A stretch of 11,672 nucleotides of DNA from an uncultured beta proteobacterium (lineage in GTDB: Bacteria > Pseudomonadota > Gammaproteobacteria > Burkholderiales > Burkholderiaceae_C), in NCBI GenBank assembly GCA_903870955.1, contig CAIQEX010000679.1, positions 1 through 11,672 on the forward strand, read 5' to 3'. Shown here piece by piece: positions 6,552 through 11,672 of this stretch (the stretch's first letter is position 1; each line of letters begins with the position of its first letter). A program made the translations under genes and the position numbers. Below the pieces are notes generated by a model. That model worked only from the letters and a program-made list of their open reading frames with translations. It made no database searches and had not been told where the DNA came from.

Positions 6552-8243
6552 CTACTGCCCCACTCCCTTGAACTTGGCCGCCAGCATTTCGCGCAGCAAG
6601 CGACGCTTGATGGTTTTGTTGGTGCTGACCCCATCGGTCCACCACCATCCGTCCGCTTGCATGGCCCGGGCCGCGCGCTCGAAGCACTGCACCACCTGCT
6701 CAAACTCGGCATCGCTGAAGTTCAGGCTCCAGATAATGCGCGCACTGCCCACCCAACTCAGGGCCACGCCTTCAAAGCGCAAGTAATGCTGGAACAACCA
6801 ATTGAAACTGGCCGGCTGTGTGTAGAGCACGGTCCACACCGAGGACATCCCTGCCACCTGCACCGGCAGGCCAGCGGCCTGAAGCCGCGCATTCAACAGG
6901 TCGGCGCGACGCAACCAGGTTTCGTCAACGTGGGCATACAGCGCGGCAATGTCGGCATCTTCCAGGCGATTCAAGAACACATTCATGGCACCCAGCACAT
7001 AGGGATGCGAGTTGAACGTGCCCCGTGCAAAGCAGATGTCAGCTGGCGAGCCCTCACGGAAACGGCGCATCCAGGCGCGCTTGCCGCAGACCACACCAAT
7101 CGGCAATCCACCGCCGAGGGTCTTGCCATAGGTCACCAAATCGGCGCGCACACCAAAGTATTCCTGTGCGCCGCCTTTGGCCAGACGGAAGCCCAAAAAC
7201 ACTTCGTCAAAAATCAGGCAGATGCCACGCGCATCACAAATGCGGCGCAATTCCTGCAGCCAGGCGGTGTAGGCCGGGCGGTCGAAGTGGGCCTTGCGCG
7301 AGCTGTCCAACAGCGAGCCATCGCTGGGTGCCGCAGCATTGGGATGCAGCGCCTGCAACGGGTTGATCAACACACAGGCAATGTCCTTGCGGGTGCGCAG
7401 CACGTTCAGAGTCGCAGCGCCCATCTCGGTCAGGTTCAGCGTGTCGCGGGCATGGATGGGGTTGCCGATGCCCGGTTGCACATCGCCCCACCAGCCGTGG
7501 TACGAGCCACAAAAGCGCACCAGCTTGTTGCGCCCACTGTGGTAGCGCGCCAGTCGCACCGCCTGCATCACTGCTTCGGTGCCGGACATGTGGAAGGACA
7601 CCTCCTCCATGCCACTGATGGCCTTGATGCGCTGCAGGTTGTCCAGCATCACGGGGTGGTAGGCACCCAACACCGGCCCGAGATCCTTCACCAACTCCGC
7701 GCCTTCGGCCATGCACTGCTTGTAGAAGTCGTTGCCAAAAAGGTTGACGCCGTACGAGCCGGTCAGGTCGTAGAACACGTTGCCATCCAGATCGGTCACC
7801 GTCACGCCCGACGTGCTCTGCACAAAGGAGCCCACCTTCAGCCCCTGTGCAGCCAGTTTGCGAAACTGGAACGGCACGCGGTAGGCGCTGACGAATTGCA
7901 GGTCAGACAAACTCTCGGCCGCTGCCGCGCTGGCTTGCAACGTTTTGGGATAGCGCGCTTGGCCCCGAGCGATCAAGGAACCAAAGGCCGCCTTGCGCTT
8001 GGCCACCACCTCAGGCGGCGCGCCGTCGACGGCGAAGGCCTGGTCCTCGTCGTAGCTGTAACTGGGCAACAGGGCGGCAACCCGGCGTGCCATGCGCGGG
8101 TGTCCGGCCAGGGAGCGATGCTTGGCAAAAGACAGTTGCAAACGGGCCTGTGCCTTGCGCAATGCCAGGAACAGGGCCGCACTGCCCACGGCGCCCACGA
8201 AGACGGATTGCGCCAGATTATTAAAACCAAACGATTCATTCAC
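6552..8243 (-). CDS. Membrane-anchored class III PLP aminotransferase (glutamate-1-semialdehyde aminomutase-like)
   Basis: I start at GTG 8243 (563 residues), since GGAAGG (8253-8258, plus strand) lies nine bases upstream; an in-frame TTG at 8264 would add seven residues. Residues 7-28 form a hydrophobic helix followed by Arg/Lys-rich sequence, suggesting an N-terminal membrane anchor with the enzyme in the cytoplasm. About 110 linker residues follow. The catalytic part has class III features: GNVFYDLTGSYG, SGTEAVMQAVRLAR (PLP phosphate region), FCGSYHGWWGD, IFDEVFLGFR with D346, and the Schiff-base Lys374 in TYGKTLGGGLPIG, then ARGTFNSHP. It resembles HemL and the aminotransferase domains of lipopeptide synthases, but it is longer and anchored, so I do not call it hemL. 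It is divergent from the phosphatidylserine decarboxylase gene, with 44 bases between start codons. The substrate is unknown; an aldehyde or ketone lipid intermediate is a guess. Confidence 0.85.
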   Translation of the reverse strand: MNESFGFNNLAQSVFVGAVGSAALFLALRKAQARLQLSFAKHRSLAGHPRMARRVAALLPSYSYDEDQAFAVDGAPPEVVAKRKAAFGSLIARGQARYPKTLQASAAAAESLSDLQFVSAYRVPFQFRKLAAQGLKVGSFVQSTSGVTVTDLDGNVFYDLTGSYGVNLFGNDFYKQCMAEGAELVKDLGPVLGAYHPVMLDNLQRIKAISGMEEVSFHMSGTEAVMQAVRLARYHSGRNKLVRFCGSYHGWWGDVQPGIGNPIHARDTLNLTEMGAATLNVLRTRKDIACVLINPLQALHPNAAAPSDGSLLDSSRKAHFDRPAYTAWLQELRRICDARGICLIFDEVFLGFRLAKGGAQEYFGVRADLVTYGKTLGGGLPIGVVCGKRAWMRRFREGSPADICFARGTFNSHPYVLGAMNVFLNRLEDADIAALYAHVDETWLRRADLLNARLQAAGLPVQVAGMSSVWTVLYTQPASFNWLFQHYLRFEGVALSWVGSARIIWSLNFSDAEFEQVVQCFERAARAMQADGWWWTDGVSTNKTIKRRLLREMLAAKFKGVGQ

Positions 8244-8252
8244 GAGAAATTG

Positions 8253-8258
8253 CCTTCC
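8253..8258 (-). promoter_or_regulatory. Ribosome binding site deciding the aminotransferase start
   Basis: On the minus strand GGAAGG lies nine bases before GTG at 8243. It overlaps the codons that would follow the alternative TTG start at 8264, so translation from GTG is favoured. Confidence 0.65.
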
Positions 8259-8287
8259 ATGCAAAACAAACTTGAGAAACTAAAAAC

Positions 8288-9163
8288 ATGACTTTGAAAA
8301 AACAGCTTCACAGCCTGCTGGCCAATGAAGACTTGAACTTTTTGCTGACCAACCGGCTGCCGCGACGCTGGCTGACCCAGTTCGTGGGGCGCATCAGCAA
8401 AATAGAAAATCCGCTGGTGGCGCGTGCCTCGATTGGCATCTGGAAATTCTTTAGTGATCTGGATCTGAGCGAGGCCAAGAAGCAGCACTTCACCAGCATG
8501 CATGACTGCTTTACCCGCCAGCTGAAAGAAGGCGCGCGCAGCATTGACCAGGACGCTAACGTACTCAGCAGCCCGGTGGATGCCATCATCGGCGCGCATG
8601 GCCCGATCGAAGGTACACAGGTGTTTCAGGCCAAGGGCTTTCCCTACACGCTGGAGGACCTGCTGGGCCATGAGGAAGACCTGGAAGCCTGGCGCAATGG
8701 CAGCTTTGTCACGTTGCGTTTGACGTCCTACATGTACCACCGCTTTCATGCACCCTACGACTGCACGGTGGACAAGGTGCGCTACTTTTCGGGCGATACC
8801 TGGAACGTCAACCCGATTGCCCTGAAGCGCGTGGAAAAGCTGTTTTGCAAAAATGAGCGCGCCTTTATCAGTACCCGGCTGAACGGCAGCGGCCCTATGG
8901 CCGGGCAACGCATTGCGCTGGTTCCGGTGGCTGCCATTCTGGTGGCCAGCATCCGGCTGCACTTTTTGGATGTTCTGTTTCACATGGGCTACAAGGGCGC
9001 CAAGACGATGGCCTGCAACGCGGCATTTACCAAAGGGCAGGAGATGGGTTGGTTCCAGCATGGGTCTACGGTGATCCTTCTGGCACCTGCCGGATTCACA
9101 CTGTGTGAAGGTCTAGAGCAAGGGACTCACGTGCGGATGGGCCAGGCGCTCTTGCGCTTGTAA
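8288..9163 (+). CDS. Phosphatidylserine decarboxylase family protein (pyruvoyl enzyme)
   Basis: Members convert phosphatidylserine to phosphatidylethanolamine at the inner membrane, after self-cleavage that makes a pyruvoyl group. The 291 residues include the three self-processing residues: Asp98 in SPVDAI, His154 in YHRFHAP (150-156) and Ser260 in HGSTV (258-262), where the usual LGST reads HGST. Cleavage would fall between G259 and S260. Other family stretches are GFPYTLEDLLG (117-127) and the GERAL-like NERAFISTRLNG (189-200). SPVDA where SPVDG is usual, and HGST for LGST, mark it as a divergent branch; it could act on a related substrate. The start at 8288 has only a weak GAG upstream. 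It diverges from the aminotransferase gene, suggesting a shared lipid pathway, and its last 51 bases overlap the convergent GT4 gene. Whether another psd exists elsewhere in the genome cannot be seen. Confidence 0.92.
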   Translation: MTLKKQLHSLLANEDLNFLLTNRLPRRWLTQFVGRISKIENPLVARASIGIWKFFSDLDLSEAKKQHFTSMHDCFTRQLKEGARSIDQDANVLSSPVDAIIGAHGPIEGTQVFQAKGFPYTLEDLLGHEEDLEAWRNGSFVTLRLTSYMYHRFHAPYDCTVDKVRYFSGDTWNVNPIALKRVEKLFCKNERAFISTRLNGSGPMAGQRIALVPVAAILVASIRLHFLDVLFHMGYKGAKTMACNAAFTKGQEMGWFQHGSTVILLAPAGFTLCEGLEQGTHVRMGQALLRL

Positions 9164-10390
9164 TTGCGTAATCCGTTCAGTGCCGTAGACGGCATTGAAC
9201 GGTTGCGTGTGGCGCGACAACACATCCCGCAAGACGCCCTCAAAACTGTCGGCCACGGCGCTCCAGGCCAGATAGGCCACGCTACCGGGAGCCTGGGCAC
9301 GCAGCTTTTGTTGCAAGGCAGCGTCGGTGGCCAACGCTACCGCAGCATTGACAAAGGCCAGTTCGTCGCCGTTGGGCACCAGCACGCCGTTTTGTTGGTT
9401 GACGATCAATTCCTGCGCTGCGGCGTTGGCGTAAGACAGAACCGCCAGGCCGCTGGCCATGGCCTCGGGCACCACATTGCCAAAGGTCTCGGTCATGCTG
9501 GGGAACAGGAACAGATCACCGGAGGCGTAGTGCGTAGCCAGTTCTTCGTTTTTGCGAATGCCGGCAAAGTGGGCATCCGGCACCGCCTCTTCCAGATCCT
9601 TGCGCAAGGGTCCGTCACCAACAAAAACCAGCTTGGCGCGCGGCAGCTTGGCCTGGATGGCGCGAAAGGCCGAGACCACCAGCCCGACGTTTTTCTCTTT
9701 GGCCAAACGGCCCACCAGCATCACCACTTTGTCATCGGGTTGCACACCCCAGCTGGCGCGCAAATCCTCGGAGCGACGCGATGGCTTAAAAAGCTCTATG
9801 GACACCCCACGCGACACCAGCGTGACGTTGTCATAACCACGGCCCTTGAGCTCCTGCAGCATGGCGCGGGTAGGCACCATGGTGGCCTGGGTGCGGTTGT
9901 GCAGCTTGCGCAAATAGCTCTCGATGGGCGACTTCAACAAGCCCATGCCGTAGTGCTGCGAATAGCTGTGAAAGTTGGTGTGAAACGAACTGGTAATGGG
10001 CAGATGCAGCTTACGCGCCGCAGCCACGGCAGACCAGCCCAAGGGGCCCTCAGTGACCACGTGCACGATATCCGGACGCTGCTCACTCCAGAGTTTGACC
10101 AGGCGGCCTTTGGACGGCAGGCCAAAGCGCAACTCGCCGTAGGTAGGAACTGGAATGCCTTTGGACAAAACCTGATCGAGCCCGGCGCGTGGTTCGAAGT
10201 CCTCGCGCGATTGCCTGGGTCGCACAATTTGCACCGCGTGACCGCGCAATATCAAGCCCTCCACGATGCGCCCCAGCGTCATGGCGACACCGTTGACTTC
10301 GGGTGGAAAAGTTTCCGTAACGACCGCAATGCGCAGGCTGGCTGGCTTTGCGGCGTAGGATTCGATGAGGAGGTCGTCTGAATTTTTCAC
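9113..10390 (-). CDS. GT4-family glycosyltransferase (GT-B fold), possible glycolipid synthase
   Basis: This 425-residue enzyme has the N-terminal acceptor signature IAVVTETFPPEVNGVAMTLG (21-40), then SSFHTNFHSYSQHYG (134-148), the donor-domain VGRLAKEKN (226-234), FVGDGPLRKDL (256-266) and the GT4 E-x7-E pair E301/E309 in FPSMTETFGNVVPEAMASG. It belongs with MgtA/SqdX/Agt-type transferases. Agt enzymes make glucosyl- and glucuronosyl-diacylglycerol during phosphate starvation in Agrobacterium and Pseudomonas. With ugd nearby to supply UDP-glucuronate, that role is attractive but unproven. The start is GTG at 10390: an in-frame TAG lies four codons upstream and no later ATG, GTG or TTG precedes the conserved domain. 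No ribosome binding site is visible, and a Pho-box-like array abuts the start. The C-terminus overlaps the decarboxylase gene tail to tail. Confidence 0.9.
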   Translation of the reverse strand: MKNSDDLLIESYAAKPASLRIAVVTETFPPEVNGVAMTLGRIVEGLILRGHAVQIVRPRQSREDFEPRAGLDQVLSKGIPVPTYGELRFGLPSKGRLVKLWSEQRPDIVHVVTEGPLGWSAVAAARKLHLPITSSFHTNFHSYSQHYGMGLLKSPIESYLRKLHNRTQATMVPTRAMLQELKGRGYDNVTLVSRGVSIELFKPSRRSEDLRASWGVQPDDKVVMLVGRLAKEKNVGLVVSAFRAIQAKLPRAKLVFVGDGPLRKDLEEAVPDAHFAGIRKNEELATHYASGDLFLFPSMTETFGNVVPEAMASGLAVLSYANAAAQELIVNQQNGVLVPNGDELAFVNAAVALATDAALQQKLRAQAPGSVAYLAWSAVADSFEGVLRDVLSRHTQPFNAVYGTERITQLQAQERLAHPHVSPLL

Positions 10391-10396
10391 AGCGCT

Positions 10397-10451
10397 AGGC
10401 TAAAGTTCCAACGCTGCAATTTGATGATGCTTTTTTGACAATTTGAAGTCA
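10397..10451 (-). promoter_or_regulatory. Pho-box-like promoter of the GT4 gene
   Basis: Read on the minus strand, four half-sites follow at exact 11-bp steps: TGACT (10451-10447), TGTCA (10440-10436), CATCA (10429-10425) and TGCAG (10418-10414). Ten bases after TTGCAGC lies TAGCCT (10402-10397), in the place of a -10. A transcript start 7 bases later would coincide with the GTG start codon at 10390, so the message may be leaderless. Confidence 0.5.
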
Positions 10452-10459
10452 ATCGACGC

Positions 10460-10503
10460 TATCAATGATTTGTCAGGGTTTCTGCACACTGAACACCTAT
10501 GAT
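10460..10503 (+). promoter_or_regulatory. Pho-box promoter of the 65-aa gene
   Basis: Half-sites TATCA (10460), TGTCA (10471) and CTGCA (10482) are 11 bp apart. The first two form CTATCAATGATTTGTCA, a good match to the Pho-box consensus CTGTCATAAATCTGTCA. Ten bases after the last unit lies TATGAT (10498-10503), a strong -10. The promoter faces the 65-aa gene, while the array at 10397-10451 faces the other way, so this 157-bp gap is a two-headed control region. Confidence 0.6.
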
Positions 10504-10534
10504 GTCAGACTTGGACTACTCTCTATGTAGTCCT

Positions 10535-10540
10535 AAGGAG
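10535..10540 (+). promoter_or_regulatory. Ribosome binding site AAGGAG of the 65-aa gene
   Basis: AAGGAG lies seven bases before the ATG at 10548, near-ideal sequence and spacing. Together with the promoter upstream, it is the main reason to believe that this short frame is translated. Confidence 0.85.
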
Positions 10541-10547
10541 ATGGAAA

Positions 10548-10745
10548 ATGAGTAAAAGTCTTCAAAATCTCGAACGTCTGTGCCAGAAAATGCAGGCCCG
10601 ATATGGCGCGCAAGACCCAATGGTTTTACAGCTATTGGATGAGTTGGCGACCAAAAAGCAGTTAACCCCCATCGCCGCACAATGGGCGGGTAACCATGAG
10701 CGACGAACCACCAAGAACCCCAGGGTTCACTTGCGGGCGCATTGA
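10548..10745 (+). CDS. Small 65-aa protein of unknown function, probably phosphate-regulated
   Basis: The product begins MSKSLQNLERLCQKMQARYG and is soluble, charged and probably helical over its first 36 residues (QNLERLCQKMQARYG, then MVLQLLDELATKK), with a basic C-terminal tail (ERRTTKNPRVHLRAH). There is no signal peptide or membrane segment and one Cys. I do not recognise a family. It has a near-perfect ribosome binding site and a convincing Pho-box/-10 combination upstream, so it is likely a real gene expressed in low phosphate. It is convergent with the metallophosphoesterase gene, whose stop is 28 bases away. A small regulator or adaptor of the membrane-remodelling genes is one possibility, without direct support. 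Confidence 0.7.
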   Translation: MSKSLQNLERLCQKMQARYGAQDPMVLQLLDELATKKQLTPIAAQWAGNHERRTTKNPRVHLRAH

Positions 10746-10767
10746 AAGTTTGGCCCGCAAGGTTCAC
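10724..10767. repeat. Inverted repeat flanked by a direct repeat in a convergent gap
   Basis: TTGCGGGC (10731-10738) and GCCCGCAA (10753-10760) form a perfect 8-bp stem with a 14-base loop, spanning the stop codon of the 65-aa gene. GGTTCAC stands directly outside both arms (10724-10730, 10761-10767) in the same orientation. There is no T-run, so it would be an unusual terminator. It may serve as a transcript-end hairpin for both convergent genes. Confidence 0.4.
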
Positions 10768-10773
10768 ATGGAC

Positions 10774-11672
10774 CTAGCGCGCGAGCACCACGTGCTTGAG
10801 CATTTTGGTGCTGCCATAGGTGTCACTGAATCCGTAGGCGTCCACATCCACTTTTCCACTTTGGTGAATCGACACCGTGGCCCAGGCGTAGGCGCGATCG
10901 GTATCCGGATTCTTGGTCACTTCACCAGGCTGTGCATCCCAGGGTGAGCCACCCGCACCCACCAATACCTGCCATGCGGCACCGCGCGGTTGCGCCATAT
11001 TGAACTCGTGTTCATGGCCGCAAAAATAGGTGGCACCAAAGCGCTCAATCACATCCCACAGCGCGTCCCGCTCCTTGTTTGATTTGTCCAAACCTGCGAT
11101 ACCCGGAGCGGGGTTTTCGCCCATGCCGAAGTAATAGGTATAGGCGGGCTTGTGACCAAACACAAACAGATGTTTGGACCCGCGCGCCTGCGCCTCGGCC
11201 ATGTCTTTGGCCAACCAGACCACCGGTGCGGAATTGTCTTTGCCGACCGGGTCGGTGTTGATGATGGCAAAGTGCGAATCACCCGCATCAAAGCTGTAGG
11301 ACAACTGGCTTTGGTCCGTACTCAAGCCATCCAGAGCGCCGTTGTTTTGCACATTGATATGGCTGGCCTCGGTACCGACGATTTTCTGAAACCGGTCGGT
11401 ATCGACAATCAAATCGCCCATGTTGGCGCGCCAGGCATTTTCGTTCTCAGGCTGCGCTTTTTTGCCCAAAGGCTTGGATTGCACTTCGTGGTTGCCGGGC
11501 ACCGGCACCACGTAGGTTCCCGCTTCCATCAGTGGTGCCACCATGCCGCGCCAGAAGCCGTACTGGCGGTAGAAGGCCATCAGGTCGGAGCCCACCACGT
11601 CGGCTATGCTGTTGCTGGGCGTCGGGCCGGCCAGGCCGTAGCCCATGATCATGTCGCCGTTGAAGAACAGCA
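10774..11672 (-). CDS. Metallophosphoesterase, C-terminal part (5' end beyond window)
   Basis: The frame enters from the right edge with LFFNGDMIMGYG, the second metal-ligand block (GD) of calcineurin-like phosphoesterases, and continues with VVPVPGNHEVQ (GNHE block), FVFGHKPAYTYYFG (an early GH histidine) and YFCGHEHEFN (final GHxH block). Only the first metal block (DxH) and any signal peptide are missing, and they must lie outside the window. About 299 residues are visible. The spread of motifs and the C-terminal extension (VDVDAYGFSDTYG) resemble secreted purple-acid-phosphatase-like enzymes, so release of phosphate from organic esters outside the cytoplasm is likely, though the export signal cannot be seen. 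The internal ATGs near 11652 are not the start, as conserved sequence precedes them. It converges with the 65-aa gene. Confidence 0.9.
   Translation of the reverse strand, partial: LFFNGDMIMGYGLAGPTPSNSIADVVGSDLMAFYRQYGFWRGMVAPLMEAGTYVVPVPGNHEVQSKPLGKKAQPENENAWRANMGDLIVDTDRFQKIVGTEASHINVQNNGALDGLSTDQSQLSYSFDAGDSHFAIINTDPVGKDNSAPVVWLAKDMAEAQARGSKHLFVFGHKPAYTYYFGMGENPAPGIAGLDKSNKERDALWDVIERFGATYFCGHEHEFNMAQPRGAAWQVLVGAGGSPWDAQPGEVTKNPDTDRAYAWATVSIHQSGKVDVDAYGFSDTYGSTKMLKHVVLAR

Noticed and set aside
6537..8291. A 584-codon open frame on the plus strand, antisense to the aminotransferase
   Set aside because: It is a shadow of the minus-strand gene. Its translation is rich in His, Gln, Ala and Arg with no domain, and it has no upstream start signal, while the minus-strand frame has clear PLP-enzyme motifs.
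8200..8340. Pho-box-like array for the aminotransferase/decarboxylase pair
   Set aside because: I looked on both strands and found only scattered TTTCA or AGTCA without the 11-bp phase, so I do not claim PhoB control of these two genes.
9164..10381. A 405-codon plus-strand frame antisense to the GT4 gene
   Set aside because: Low-complexity Gly/His/Gln-rich translation, no motifs, and complete overlap with a well-supported glycosyltransferase.

Overview
The window looks like a chromosomal segment of a betaproteobacterium. The family is probably Comamonadaceae (Rhodoferax, Polaromonas or a similar genus). The reasons are G+C-rich coding sequence, an LPS heptosyltransferase I of the proteobacterial WaaC type, and the overall style of the proteins. 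The genus is an inference. There are ten protein-coding genes I would defend, one of them cut by the right edge. I see no rRNA, tRNA, CRISPR array or intact insertion sequence.

Layout, left to right. Positions 1-471 hold no gene I can recognise, only a thrice-repeated TTCAG[CT]TTT motif and one doubtful 52-codon frame. Next comes a divergent pair: an FAD/NAD(P)-dependent oxidoreductase (472-1881, minus) and a DUF2855 protein (2021-3151, plus). Then three plus-strand genes follow: waaC (3314-4306), ugd (4429-5751), and a small polytopic membrane protein with Mpo1/DUF962-like motifs (5881-6492). A strong intrinsic terminator (6507-6536) closes this block. A second divergent pair consists of a membrane-anchored class III aminotransferase (6552-8243, minus) and a phosphatidylserine decarboxylase (8288-9163, plus). 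A GT4 glycosyltransferase (9113-10390, minus) converges on the decarboxylase and overlaps its 3' end. The last two are a 65-residue protein (10548-10745, plus) and the C-terminal part of a metallophosphoesterase (10774 to the right edge, minus).

The unifying signal is regulatory. Upstream of ugd, the Mpo1-like gene, the GT4 gene and the 65-aa gene (and more weakly waaC) there are direct repeats of TGTCA-like half-sites at 11-bp spacing. This is the architecture of PhoB-binding Pho boxes. Upstream of ugd five half-sites sit at exactly 4357, 4368, 4379, 4390 and 4401. In several cases a plausible -10 lies 10 bp after the last half-site.

My working model is a phosphate-starvation envelope-remodelling locus. 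Ugd makes UDP-glucuronate, which the GT4 enzyme could transfer to diacylglycerol to give a phosphorus-free glycolipid. The phosphoesterase may release phosphate. The aminotransferase/decarboxylase pair and the Mpo1-like protein would act on lipid head groups or acyl chains in an undescribed way. The regulatory pattern is visible in the sequence; the metabolic model is inference.
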